From Solen grandis (lineage: Eukaryota > Mollusca > Bivalvia > Adapedonta > Solenidae), in the NCBI GenBank assembly GCA_021229015.1, contig CM037781.1, forward strand, positions 69,338,173 through 69,402,172: a DNA stretch of 64,000 nt. Reading direction: 5' to 3'. The position numbers were made by a program, and so were the translations under genes. Below the pieces are notes generated by a model. It made no database searches and was not told where the DNA came from. It saw nothing but the letters and a program-made list of their open reading frames with translations. Positions 45,645 through 56,199 of this stretch are shown piece after piece (position 1 is the stretch's first letter; every line of letters begins with the position of its first letter).

Positions 45645-47420
45645 AATAATTATTAAGGTTTTTTGCCCCGTGGATTAGACAATGTTTGTGTTTTTTTATT
45701 TTGAATATCTGCTTAGTAAATTTTAATTTTTCCATACCAAAATTTAAAAACGATTACGTGGTTGGATAATTAACCGACAAAACCCGCATTGTTCCGATCT
45801 TAAACACTCGAAACTGCGTAATCGTCAACTGCCCCCCCAAAACCAAAGTAACCCCCCTTGGTGTTTAATGTTATTCTTTTTGTGTGTCCAGGCACTAGCA
45901 TTTTAAAAAACGGCCGCGAAACTCTTTTAAATACATATAATAAAGAAGGAGATAGATTGTTTTTTTGCGGTAAGTATGCGGATAAAATTTTTGGGGGGGT
46001 CCAAAAAACAACCGGGAATTTTTTGGTCAACGCAAAAATAAAAACCAGTCCGTGATTGGGCGGTTGTACGTACTGCCTTTTAGAATGAGGCATATACGGT
46101 CAAAATTTCCAATTTTTCCCTTTCCGTGAAAACACAAAAATACGATAAAAATTTTAAAAGGGAGGGGAAAAACTAAAAATTCCCTTTTTTTTCGTTTTTT
46201 CGCTTAAAATATACTTTGTTTTTTCCCAGTCCTGTACATTTATCATGAATTAGTATATTTTCCTAAAAAATTAATTTTTCACCCGACGCGTGCCATACCT
46301 TCTTATCAGCGGGGACAGCATGTGTTTATTTTTTGACCGGTTTTGTCACCTTTATTATCCCCGGACCCGGTATACCGTACCTCACCCCCCCCCCCAATCC
46401 CACCCCAAGGGGGGAGGGGACAATCAACGTTTAACAACTGAAGAATTACCGGGGATAATTAAATGACAGAAAAAAAGGAAGAGGTCGCGGCCTATTGAAA
46501 AAAAAATTTTCACGAAAAACCAGAGTGTTATGATTCACGAGTAGCTTAATCAAAAACTGGCCTTATTATGATTTAATATTTTACAATAATTTACAAGTAA
46601 CTTAGAAAAAACTTGGTAATTTTATAATACACTATAGAGCACTTACGTAATATAAAACTGTACCCACTAAATTAATACCGTCTGCTATAAGCTTGCTGCC
46701 TAGCATTTTAGATATTATTCACAACATTGCGAGTGTTTAATGAAGTGCAACCCTTACCCAGAAACTAAATCTCATCCTACCCCAAGGGTGCCCCCCCAAG
46801 ACAAAAAAGAGGAAACTACAAAACAACAAACCCCAACTACATATACAAAAACTTCCATTTTAATTTAATTTTATTTATCTATTCATTTTCCTTTTTTATG
46901 ACATTATATCATTATTAAATTATTATTTTAAAATTAAATAATTCTCTGAAGTATTATATTGAAGAGGAAAGCATTTAATATCGATATTTCCTCGCGAATC
47001 TGTTTATGATGAAAAAAATAGTAAAAAAAAGGGCTCTCTTTTTTTTTTTCTTTTTTTTTTGTTCTTTAAACTAAAAGACTACTGGTTTTAAAAATATAGT
47101 AAACACATACAAAAAGTCTTGTGTTTTTATGAAGATAATTTTTTTTTTTTTTTTTTTATAGTTTTTAAAACGTGAGTAAATATAAACGTTCTTTTATAGG
47201 GAATTTTTCACCATATGGTGAAAGCTGGGACCAATTTAGAAAATTTTTCAGATTTAAATTTGAATTTTTGCTATCTCATGTATAAGCTGCAACAGAATCG
47301 GCGACCTCTTCACTAATTACTTCTCTTTATCGGATGGCCTTCCGGTCTGCTTTTTTTAAAATTTTAAATTTAAATTTTTTAAAAAAACAGCAAACGGGGG
47401 ATCTCTTTTTTCTTATAAAG
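45645..47420 (-). repeat. Inverted, internally deleted copy of 15.7-25.2 kb
   Basis: Three blocks read in reverse order of the left side: 45,645-46,075 matches 25,220-24,820, 46,290-46,440 matches 21,690-21,540, and 46,500-47,420 matches 16,620-15,722. Missing pieces include the 3.6-kb TIR element and most of its host repeat. The arms are separated by about 20 kb. It could be a real inverted duplication, or an alternate haplotype joined in inverted orientation during assembly. Confidence 0.8.
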
Positions 47421-47840
47421 GGGCATGTTGCATGCCAAATTTTTCATGCATCATTTCATCTTTTGCTATTTTACGTGCAGAAGTTCCAGTGCTATACTTT
47501 ATGTGTTTTGTTCAGGAGTGCCATTGAGCGGTCGCAATCTTTATGAAAGGGGGATGGGCCCGTTATATTATAATTTTTTAAGGGCCTGCAATAAAGGGGC
47601 ATGAAATTTTAAAAAAATAAACAATAAATATTATCCAATTTTGGATAAGATTTAGTCGTTAAATACTAAAAATTTTTCACGCTGTTTGGATTGTTTGCAT
47701 GCTGCAAATCAGAAAAAAAAAAACTTTTTAAGGGAAAAGGAAAAACTTTAAAAAAAGGGGCCAAGTGGCCTGGTCGCTCACCTGTAAAGAGGGTTTTGTT
47801 AGGGAAATGACAAAAAAAATCTGGATCTAAAGGTTTTTCT
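47421..47840. other. Sequence extending past the left-contig end, no gene
   Basis: Follows directly on the inverted copy of the contig start at 15,722, so it may represent what lies in the 15,622-15,721 gap on the other copy. AT-rich and uncertain. Confidence 0.4.
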
Positions 47841-48480
47841 AACATTTGACTAAGTGGCCCACATTTGTCCACCTGAATTTATTGGTGACCCATTTTTTGG
47901 AAAATTGGGGTTTAAAAACTTTGGGCCTTTTAGAGTGTTCACAAGGTTTTTCTAAAATTTGACTGGTGACCAGTTTTTGATCCAAATGACCCATTTTCAA
48001 ACCCCCCAGAGGGTATTATGTGAAAAACATTCTACCAAGTTTATGAAGATTTGGGCTAAAACTATGGCCCCTAAAATGTTCACAAGGTTTTTCTAAGATT
48101 TGACCTGGGGACCCAGTTTTTGACCCCACATGACCCCAAATTTTAAACTCTCCGAGTATCATGTAGACAAAAAAACTTACCAAATTTATGAAGATTGGGC
48201 CCAAAACTGTGGCCCCCTTGTGTTCACAAGGTTTTTCTAAGATTGCCTGGGGACCCGTTTTGACCCCCAAAAGACCCAATTTTGAATCATCAGAGATATC
48301 ATGAACAAACATCCTGACCAAGTTTCTGAAAATTGGGTTAAAACGTGGCCTCTAGAGTTTTCCCCCAAAGTTTTTCTAAGATTTGACCTAGAGGGCAAAG
48401 TGAAAACTGGTTTTTTCAATTTTTAAAAAGGGGGAACTCCCGAACTAAGGGTCCAATTTCAGCCATAAACCCAAATTAGC
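47841..48480. repeat. ~125-140-bp tandem repeat ('cacaaggtttttctaagatttgacc')
   Basis: Four to five units with 'gttcacaaggtttttctaag', 'gacccagtttttgacccc' and 'accaagtttatgaagattgg', a type widespread in molluscan DNA (from memory). Minus-strand frames of 60-101 codons are repeat artefacts. Confidence 0.85.
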
Positions 48481-48567
48481 CAAAATTTGATGGGTATAAC
48501 TTGTTATAAAATTAAAGACAATTACCTAAAAAATAAAGTGCTAGAGGCAAACAAAGTGCAATCGACT

Positions 48568-49006
48568 TTTTAGCTCACCCGAGCACAAAGGCTCAAGGTG
48601 AGCTTTTTTTGATCGCCCCTTGTCCGCTCCCTCGTCGTGCGTCGTCGTCGTGGTGTGCGTCGTCGTCGTCCGTCCCTCAAAAATTTTCTTTTAAACGACA
48701 TCTCCCCTGAAACCGCTGGACAGAATTTAATGAAACTTGGCAGGAATGTCCTTGGGTGAGGCTCTCAAAAGTTTCTAAAAAAAAGTTTTATCCTGAAGAA
48801 CTTGGTTGCCATGGCAACAAAAAGAAAAAAAATTTGAAAACTTTAAAAATCTCTCCTTAAAACTACTGGCCAGATTTCAAAATAATTTGGTACATTGTTC
48901 CCTTTGGGGCAAACCCCCTACCCAAAGTTGCTTAAATTTTCCCATCCGTAAAAAAACAGGCCGCCAGGGGGGGGGTTTTTGCCCTTTTGTATATAGAGAA
49001 ACCTTT
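48568..49006 (+). repeat. TTTTTAGCTCACCCGAGC dispersed repeat, truncated by the gap
   Basis: Opens with the hairpin TTAGCTCACCCGAGC...GCTCAAGGTGAGCT, then 'cgtcgtcgtcgtggtgtgcg', 'acgacatctcccctgaaacc' and 'ggttgccatggcaac'. Same family as 52.65-53.25 and 53.89-54.54 kb. Confidence 0.85.
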
Positions 49007-49106
49007 NNNNNNNNNNNNNNNNNNNNNNNNNNNNNNNNNNNNNNNNNNNNNNNNNNNNNNNNNNNNNNNNNNNNNNNNNNNNNNNNNNNNNNNNNNNNNN
49101 NNNNNN
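49007..49106. other. Assembly gap (exactly 100 N)
   Basis: 100 N between the low-accuracy contig and the clean right-hand contig. It interrupts the gene whose last exon begins at 49,108. Confidence 0.99.
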
Positions 49107-49107
49107 C

Positions 49108-49233
49108 CTGGAACATTTAGAGGCAAAGCTACTTGATTCCGACAGTGTTGCAACATTGATTGAAGATTCCTCCTGGATGCGCAGTGATATGGTCAGAATT
49201 ATGGTCAAATCCAGCAGTTATTGCTATTTATGA
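49108..49233 (+). CDS. C-terminal exon of an unidentified protein (partial, 5' end in gap)
   Basis: Immediately after the gap an open frame encodes 41 residues and stops at TGA (49,231-49,233). It begins LEHLEAKLLDSDSVATLIED, goes on SSWMRSDMVRIMVK and ends SSSYCYL. The start is missing. Base composition (about 44% G+C) is above the flanking AT-rich DNA, and the residue mix is that of a soluble, helical protein. What follows looks like a 3' UTR with AATAAA at 49,368-49,373. I do not recognise the family. Upstream exons must be in or beyond the gap, and the scaffold order there is unproven. It is the strongest protein-coding call in the window. Confidence 0.72.
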   Translation: MEHLEAKLLDSDSVATLIEDSSWMRSDMVRIMVKSSSYCYL

Positions 49234-49400
49234 CTGCGGTGTGGCTGGGCCTGCGTTCATTTGGTAAACTGATTGGATTGGATTACATCTTATTCATCAG
49301 AAGTGTCATTATTAGAAACCCCAGTGTTTGTCAGACTCTCATCGTCTCATTATACATATTCTTTGGAAATAAAATATAAAAAAAAATCTCATCAACACGG
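49234..49400 (+). other. Probable 3' UTR with polyadenylation signal
   Basis: Follows the stop codon. AATAAA at 49,368-49,373 precedes an A-rich stretch (49,371-49,386). The UTR could continue farther; AT-rich sequence with more AATAAA-like words extends to about 50.45 kb. Confidence 0.5.
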
Positions 49401-50690
49401 ATTCTTCATGAATTTGTCTGAAGGACACTGCAGTATTTAGGTCATCGCTGTTAATGATCAATCTTTGAGGGGGAGAGTGTACACATTTGTTATGTTTTAA
49501 ACATAGATCATCAACATTTTTGAAATGAATGTATGCTGTCATTGATCTATTAACATGTTGACCTGTATGGACCTTCAAAATCAATAATCATAAGAGTACA
49601 TGTTGCCGTTGCAACTAAAATGTTCTGTCCAATTGGTATTACAAAACTTACAGCATCATTGAGTGCATTTTTTTGTTTTAACTTCCAAAGTGTGATAGTG
49701 TGCTTTTCCTGGACCTATTTGTATTTCTTCTTTCTGAACCAGATGAATGGTTTAAAGTCAGAATCAATTTATTTTCCCTTCATATCTTACTTTCAAGGAA
49801 GCTGTACTAATTACGTTGTGTTTTGAGTGTGAATACAGAAGTCTTGAAGTGGGCATAATGTGTGAATAATGAGTGCATGATCAAATCTTTGATTATTTGA
49901 ATGGTGCTACCATAAGAAAGTGTGTTAGTTAAGATATGTAAAGGGACTGAATTTAAAAGAACATTTTTTTACTCCATGTGCACTTCCTTTTATTTTGAAA
50001 TCATGACAGCTTTGAAATTTATTATTTTTCAAATTAAAAGGGATATAAGGAAAAATACTGGATTTGATAATCTTTATATTCTTTCTTTGACGTAATTAGA
50101 GCAAATTGAATCCTTTTTACGTCAGACAATTATAAAACCATGAAATTAAAACTTTCATACATGTACATTTGAATTTTTTTTCTTATTTGTTTAAAAAAAA
50201 ATTTAATAGTGCATTGGAAATTTGGTAAATGTGTGTTTGTGGTTATGTGTGTATATGATGTGCAGGAATCTTTTGACTCTTCATTTTGTTTGATAGACGT
50301 ACAAACAGAATACGGATAGTAAAGGCATACCTGTTATTTATCATTTGGTATTACTATTTTCTATTGTTATCATTTGTAAATTTTGGGACATTCATATTGC
50401 CATTTTATATATTGTAATATTCACTTCTAAGGTGAATTAAACAGTAAAATTTGTAATTTGTCTTGTTTTTTGTTATTACTCCTACCATTTTTCACTCCCT
50501 CCCCTCCCCACTCCCTTCTTCGCCCACTCCTTTCCCTCCTCGCTCCTTCCATCGCCCACTCCCTCCCTCTCTTCCTCTGGAAGGAGTGATGAGGTTATTT
50601 TCTAGTAATATTATTTTCCTTATTTTAACAGTATTTCCTTTTGTTAGATTCTAGCAATACAAAATGTATTTCTTTTTTTTAAAACGTCAA
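49401..50690. other. AT-rich, no gene; possible long 3' UTR or intergenic DNA
   Basis: No repeat match within the window and no supported frame. A C-rich pyrimidine tract (CCCTCCC type) lies at 50,490-50,575. Confidence 0.5.
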
Positions 50691-50870
50691 ATAAGGAAGA
50701 TATGAATATTTCTAGAATATGAAAAAGAAAAAGAAAAACAATATTGTTAGAATCGGAAAATAGGGAAAATAAAAAAAGGAAAATAGGAATATTGCTTGAT
50801 CTTGAAAAAGGGAAATAGGAATAATGCTAGAATCAAAAAAAGGGAAAATCGGAATATTGGGACGTGAGAT
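50691..50870. repeat. ~50-bp A-rich tandem repeat
   Basis: Four imperfect units of 'aggaatattgctagaatc' plus 'gaaaaagggaaaat'. Confidence 0.75.
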
Positions 50871-50954
50871 TTTGGTGGTTCATGCAAATTGAAAGGTTAG
50901 AAGCATGCATTCGAAGCACACATTCATCAACAACACTCACTCATACAGCTTGAA

Positions 50955-51075
50955 AAGGTATCCAGTCAAAACGGACCCAAGTAAAAACGGACCCAAGTTA
51001 AAACGGTGCCAAATTGGTCAAAACGGCCCCAACTGGGTGAGAAGATCGTTCAAAACGGCCCCATATAAACGGCCC
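50955..51075. repeat. Short tandem words AAAACGG(A/C)CCCA
   Basis: Six variants of AAAACGGACCCAAGT/AAAACGGCCCCA spaced 13-25 bp. No gene; the 60-residue frame over it reflects the repeat. Confidence 0.75.
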
Positions 51076-51507
51076 CATTATATATGAATGGTTACGAACG
51101 TGTGAACAATCGGATACATTGATTAAAGGAACGTGTTTAATGCAACGTGACATTAAGAACGTGTGAATAATCAAGTAATTTGATAAAAGAACATGTTTAA
51201 GGCATTTTTATTTGAAGTGTTTGTATTTGTATCTGTACGAAATGGAAAGGTTATTTATATTATAAGAATTTCTTACATTTATTTTCGATAAATGTTTAAA
51301 GATTTACTGACATCATGAGTGATATTTTTATTACTGCGTTACACAGAGGTCACGAGGAACAATTACTGTAAAAAACACAAATCGCGGTATCGCAGGCAAG
51401 CATAGCAGTATATGGACAAAATATAGAATGGGATACACATTTCAACTCTCTAGGAAATGTCTCCTGAAAATTATGGATGTAAATAATCTCTGCAGTTCTG
51501 CTCTGTA
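51076..51507. other. AT-rich interval, no gene
   Basis: A short near-duplication, 'gaacgtgtgaacaatc' (51,098) and 'gaacgtgtgaataatc' (51,158), is the only structure seen. Confidence 0.5.
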
Positions 51508-52365
51508 ATGCGGCGTTCACACAGTGCCGATTATGGCTCCCGTTTGAGATCAGACAGCGCTACGACACGAAAAGCGAAAAAGTCGGATTACTATCCTCAA
51601 TGATCTGGAATGTCCTATCATTGTCTGAACGCAGTCGTATATGTTCGTAACAGAGTCCTACGGATCGGGAATGGTCCGGAGAGGTCGGCCAAGCACTCCC
51701 GACAGTTAGGTGCGTCCCGTAACATCCGGGAAACTCAGCCGATTTTGTCTAGTCGGATTACAATCGTGACTATGTCGTGACAGATTCTGCTGTATCGGAT
51801 CAAAATCGTAATAATGTCCTGTGTTGTCTGGTCAGTGTCCTGTGGGACTATCACGTGAAACGGTTTTCTAACAGATGTCTTCCGTCAGCGTCGGTTCATT
51901 GTCTGGTCACTGTCTGATCTCTGTCGGATCGCATTCGGGAGAATCGGGACGCTGTCGGGACAGATTCGTTCGTTCTTTACCATGACAAAGATACAAATCG
52001 GATCAGAATCGGATTGAGAACGGGATAATCGGGACGAATTCTGCTGGAAACGGCTGGATCGGGACGCCTCCTGAACAATATCTGATTGTTGTCGTGATTA
52101 AATAAATGTTTTTACAAATTTTAATAAAAGTTTGAATTTCCAGACACGAATCACAGGATCTGGATCAGATTTTTGACACATTTTAATCGGGAATGGTCCT
52201 ATCAAGGACGGCAGTAAAAATCCTGAATGTGTGACTTAGGCTTAATAAAAGTTTGAATTTCCAGCCACGAATCACAGGATCTTGATCAGACTTTTGACAC
52301 ATTTTAATCGGGAATGGTCCTATCAAGGACGGCAGTAAAAATCCTGAATGTGTGACTTAGGCTTA
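51508..52365. mobile_element. ~860-bp non-autonomous element rich in ATCGGGAC words
   Basis: Starts 'aatgcggcgttcacacag' and ends 'gaatgtgtgacttaggctt'; the termini share CACACA-type inverted words, but the TIR is weak. The interior has recurring (A)TCGGGA(C/A) and 'ctgtcgg' words. The last 121 bp are duplicated in tandem (52,123-52,243 and 52,244-52,365). A second, deleted copy lies at 34,234-34,722, which defines it as a dispersed element. No coding frame; superfamily unknown. Confidence 0.75.
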
Positions 52366-52640
52366 ACAAAATTCATGTTCTACTATAATACCACCACATA
52401 AACAGCAACTGCAAAAATCTAGTATGTATAAGCTAAATATTTTTTAGTCTCGGTTCATTACGACTACAACCTCCACTACAACAAGAACTACTATTAATTC
52501 TACAACATAAAAAGCAACTACAGCTTCTACATCTACGAGTATATTGAGTTTTTATCATCATACGTATCTTTAAAATGCACATAAGAATAAAGTGCTACAG
52601 TTTTCAAGACCCCCTTCTCCATTTTTGTATATAAATAATC
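52366..52640. other. No feature recognised
   Basis: AT-rich spacer with 'acaacctccactacaacaag' trinucleotide-like sequence. Confidence 0.5.
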
Positions 52641-53260
52641 GATTACCCGACATCCGTCGTCAACAATTTGCTTCAAACGACATCTCCTTTGAAACCACAT
52701 TGTAGAAATTGATGAAACTTGCCATGGATCATCCTTGGATGAACCTCTAAAAAAGTTGGTAAAATAAACTTGGTCCATGCAGAACTCTGGTTGCCACGGC
52801 AACCAACAGAAATTAACTTCAAAAACCTTCTCCTCAGAAACCAATGGTCAGAATTTGATTTCAATTAGCACAAATGGTCACCTCATGACTGTCTACCATA
52901 TTTGCAAAAATAAAGTTGATCCCGTGAAAAATGCGGCTCCTATGGGGTCCGCTTGTTTCCTTATGTACCATATTTCGAAGATATTAAAAACCTCCTGTTA
53001 AATAATGGTCAAAATTAAATTTCATTCGACATAAATGGTTTACCACAATTGTTACTAGCATAAAGTTAAAAACTGAGTCACATAGGGGGCCAGCGAGTTT
53101 CCTTATATACTCTTTATAGAAAATTTCATAATCCTTTTGTGAATACACAGGCCAAAATTTATTTTCATTCGGCACAAATGGTTACCTCATGACTGTCTGT
53201 CAATATTGCTAAAATAAAGTTCATCCCTTGAACTAGAGAGCCGCAGAGCGGTGCCAATGT
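52641..53260 (+). repeat. GTCGTC dispersed repeat with ~190-bp internal units
   Basis: Contains 'ccgtcgtcaacaatttgctt', 'ggttgccacggcaacc' and three copies of 'aatttcattcggcacaaatggt'-type units. Family of 48.57 and 53.89 kb. A 103-codon minus-strand frame is rejected. Confidence 0.85.
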
Positions 53261-53299
53261 TCGTCTGTTATACATGTTAACAACGGGGGTGCCATATTT

Positions 53300-53850
53300 G
53301 AGATTTAAAGATTGAACAACGTAAGGTATAAAGAGTAACTGTTAAGTAAATATGAAAAAATATACCTTATATTGTGTAGCTATGAATAAAAACAATTAAA
53401 AAATCTAAGTTATAAAGGGGCATTACATTCCTTTCAGAATAATGCCCCTTGTTTTACAACGGCATTATGTCATGATAATAAAGTATACCAAGTTCCGTTG
53501 TTATATCTTTCATAGTTTTCAAATCAATATACTAATTAAGCAATTTTCAACAACATTCTAAGTTATAAAAGGACATAAGTCCGAAAATAAAGCTTTCAGA
53601 ATGATGTGCCTTGTCATGATTATCAAGTATTCCAAGCTATGTGTTGATACCTTTCATAGTTTTCAAGACATTCTACTCAATTTTGACAAAAAAAAAGTTT
53701 AAAGGGACATAACTCCAAAAATATAGCTTTTAGAATAATGCCCCTTGTCTTACAACTGCGCCTTAACATGATTATAAAGTATCCCAAGTTTAGTGTTGAT
53801 ACCTTTAAAATAAGTGTTTGAGTAATGACCTACATTAAAGTTTTTGCACG
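53300..53850. repeat. ~180-bp tandem repeat ('agaataatgccccttgt')
   Basis: Three units with 'ttataaaggggcat', 'cttttagaataatgccccttg' and 'gtgttgatacctttcatagt'. Ends with 'ttgcacgacaacgacgacga', the inverted GTCGTC terminus. Confidence 0.85.
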
Positions 53851-53888
53851 ACAACGACGACGACCCAGTGATCATAAAAGCTCGTCAT

Positions 53889-54540
53889 TTTTAGCTCAAC
53901 GTGATCATGGTGAGCTATTAGGATCTCCCTGCGTCCGTCGTCGTCCGTCGTGAGCCGTCAACAATTTGCTTTAAACGACATCTCTGCAACCGCTGGGCAG
54001 AATTTGATTTAACTTGGCAGAGATTATCCTTGGGCGAACCTTCACAAATGATGCTAAAATAAACTTGATCCATGTAGAACTCTGGATGCCATGGCAACGG
54101 AAAAAAACAACAACGAAAACTTTAAAAATCATCTCCTTCAAAACTACTCGTCAGATTTCAAAATGTTTTGGTATAGATGTTCCTTGGGTAACCATCTACC
54201 AAAATTGCTAAAATTATTCGGAAACGTAAAAAAAATATGGCCGCCAGGGGCGGGGCTAATTTGCCTTAAATGTATATAGGGAAACCCTAAAACGACATCT
54301 CTGAAACCGCTGGGTAGAATTTGATTAAACTTGGCAGGGATTATCCTTGGGAGAACCTTCACAAAAATTGCTGAAATAAACCTGATTGCATTGGCAATAG
54401 AAAGAAATGAATTATGAAAATTTTAAAAATCATCTTCCTTAAAACTACTGGTCATATTTCAAAATGTTTTAGTACAGATGTTCCTTGGGTACCCTACACT
54501 CAGGTGAGCGATTTAGGGCCTCTATGGCCCTCTTTTTTCT
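53889..54540 (+). repeat. TTTTTAGCTCA / GTCCGTCGTC dispersed repeat
   Basis: Opens with the hairpin AGCTCAACGTGATCATGGTGAGCT, then 'cgtccgtcgtcgtccgtcg', two copies of 'acgacatctctg(c)aaccgctggg(c/t)agaatttgat' and two of 'aaaactactggtcagatttc'. Ends near 'actcaggtgagcgatttagg', the complement of the opening hairpin. Confidence 0.87.
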
Positions 54541-54652
54541 CGACACAGACGAGTTCAAAATGAGGCCCCTGGTGGGTCAGCTAGTTTCCTTATATTCTCT
54601 AAAAACTTCAAAATATAAACGTCGGGTCACGCCGAAGGATCAATATTAATTT

Positions 54653-54673
54653 TGAGAGTGAGAGAGAGAGAAT
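54653..54673. repeat. (GA)n microsatellite
   Basis: Short GAGAGA run. Confidence 0.9.
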
Positions 54674-54747
54674 ATATGTGTAAGCTCAAGAACAAAACGT
54701 TTATTCTTATTCATTTTAGTGTCACTTGGGAAACACATTCTTACAAT

Positions 54748-54890
54748 TAATACTAATCCCTCACGACGGTTTTTGGGTTGGACCAGTACTTTACACCCAG
54801 GAAGGTTATGAAAATTTTTTTGCCCCCAAACGGCGCTCGAACCCACGACACAGTCGTGTGTATATGTACCACTGGACAACGGCGCTCACG
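54748..54890 (-). mobile_element. SINE-3, tRNA-derived
   Basis: On the minus strand: A-box-like GTTGTCCAGTGG (54,869-54,880), B-box-like GGGTTCGAGC (about 54,834-54,844), then a short body 'ggaccagt' complement with 'taccttcctgggtgtaaagt'-type sequence. It aligns with the plus-strand copy at 58,055-58,200 through 'actggtccaaccca' and 'gagggatta'. Confidence 0.8.
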
Positions 54891-54899
54891 TTTTATACA

Positions 54900-55305
54900 T
54901 GCACAGCCTAGTTTTGCTCTCACCCCTCCGAAATGAGTAATGGCTCTTTCTGCTCGACAAGGTATATTTCCCAGAAGAAATCTAGCTCGTTTTTTCCGCA
55001 AAGAAATGCAATCTCGAATCTTGCCGTAAAAACGTAACACTGGAATAAGTTCGAGATTTATGTACTAAAATAATGATCAACAGACATTCGCTTATCCCTT
55101 AAGGGCGGTTTTGCATCATTTCAGAGATTTAGCATGTGCAGGCTTTTTTACAAATATTCTTTAAACTATTCAATGGATATCAGGTTTCATATATATATAT
55201 ATAATAAAACGCATAAAATCACATACATACCCCATTGATTCTTGTTTGATGAATAAACTTATTCAAACCATGTCATCAGTTTATATCTAGTGCAGTATGG
55301 GATAC
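54900..55305. other. No gene recognised
   Basis: Mixed AT-rich sequence with an (AT)n run at 55,187-55,204. Confidence 0.5.
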
Positions 55306-55640
55306 TGTAAAATGAATTATTTTCGTTGACATTTAATATCGTTGATAATGTACTTAATTGTGTATATAAGGAATATTCGTGGATACCTTTATTCTGCAAA
55401 ACCTGAGCCTGAGGTCTTTATAAGGAACACAAATATTCGTGGATACAATTTTCCACGAAATCGACGAAAATTAGTGTACCTCGGAAATAAAGATTTAGCA
55501 GTTCTTCATCTTGTAGATGGATGGATTAGCTTGGGCACATCAGAAGTAAGGAGGCTCTTATTGCATCCATCTGAATTTATATTCGATATCCAGGCTTATC
55601 TTTTCTTTTTATATGGAAAGGGCCAGGATAGTGAATAAAC
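55306..55640 (+). mobile_element. Fragment of a TACTGTAAAAT-terminus MITE
   Basis: Begins TACTGTAAAATGAATTATTT and contains repeated 'aatattcgtggataca' and 'ccacgaaatcgacgaaaatt'. The same terminus, inverted, ends the element at 59,129. No opposite terminus was found, so it is partial. A 98-residue frame covers it but is not supported. Confidence 0.6.
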
Positions 55641-55674
55641 ATAACGCCAAACCGCCTCGAAATGATTTTATTTT

Positions 55675-55964
55675 TGTTTCTTTGTTAACGTCGCACTGAC
55701 AGTATTTCAGTCATTTAAAGACAATGTCTACTTGAGACAGATATAGTGCTGCTACACTGCAGTATCATGCCCTAGACATGTGGCATGATATCACACTCAG
55801 TCACATTATCCTGACACCGAGCCAACCAGTCCTGGAACTACCCTTATATGCTGAACGCCAAGCAATACCAGTACCGTTTTTTACGACTTTGGTATGTCGC
55901 GGCCGGGGAACCCACGACCTCCCGCTCCCGAGGCGGACGCTCTAACCACTCGGGCACCGGGGAA
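55675..55964 (-). mobile_element. SINE-1 copy with decayed B box
   Basis: Full body and head landmarks on the minus strand (GGTGCCCGAGTGGTTAGAGC; 'ggcgttcagcatataaggg'; 'tactgtcagtgcgacgtt'). The B box is damaged ('gtgggttccccggc'), so this copy is probably transcriptionally dead. Confidence 0.87.
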
Positions 55965-56102
55965 TGTCTCGAAATGAATATACATATCGGTTTAACCAGT
56001 GAAAAGCTATACAAAACTCCGACAAACAAATGCACATGAATCTTGCTTTAATTTCATTAGTGATCCCCGACTGCAACATAGACATTCGTTAATATGGCAA
56101 AG

Positions 56103-56195
56103 TGATAATATGGCTAGGTGTGGTATCATGCTACTTGTCTATGACGTAGGTGAAGCTGCCTTATGGCAGGACTATAATCAAGTAGATATGGTCTG
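56103..56195 (+). mobile_element. Internal SINE-1 fragment
   Basis: 'ggctaggtgtggtatcatgctacttgtc' and 'ggcaggactataatcaagtag' align to the SINE-1 core with substitutions. Head and tail are absent. A 124-codon plus-strand frame (55,999-56,373) crosses it and is not called a gene. Confidence 0.55.
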
Positions 56196-56199
56196 TGGA

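Larger units (their letters stand above)
25251..49006. other. Low-accuracy assembly region (inflated homopolymers)
   Basis: From about 25.25 kb to the second gap the text changes: runs of c, g, t and a are lengthened and clusters of small indels appear. Comparison with clean paralogues shows it directly, for example 31,100-31,180 against 23,655-23,740, 34,234-34,722 against 51,508-52,365, and 46,500-47,400 against 15,722-16,620. Frames here are unreliable, so lack of long open frames does not exclude genes. The likely cause is unpolished long-read sequence, which is inference. Accuracy is uneven: 25.7-26.4 kb is fairly clean. Confidence 0.85.
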
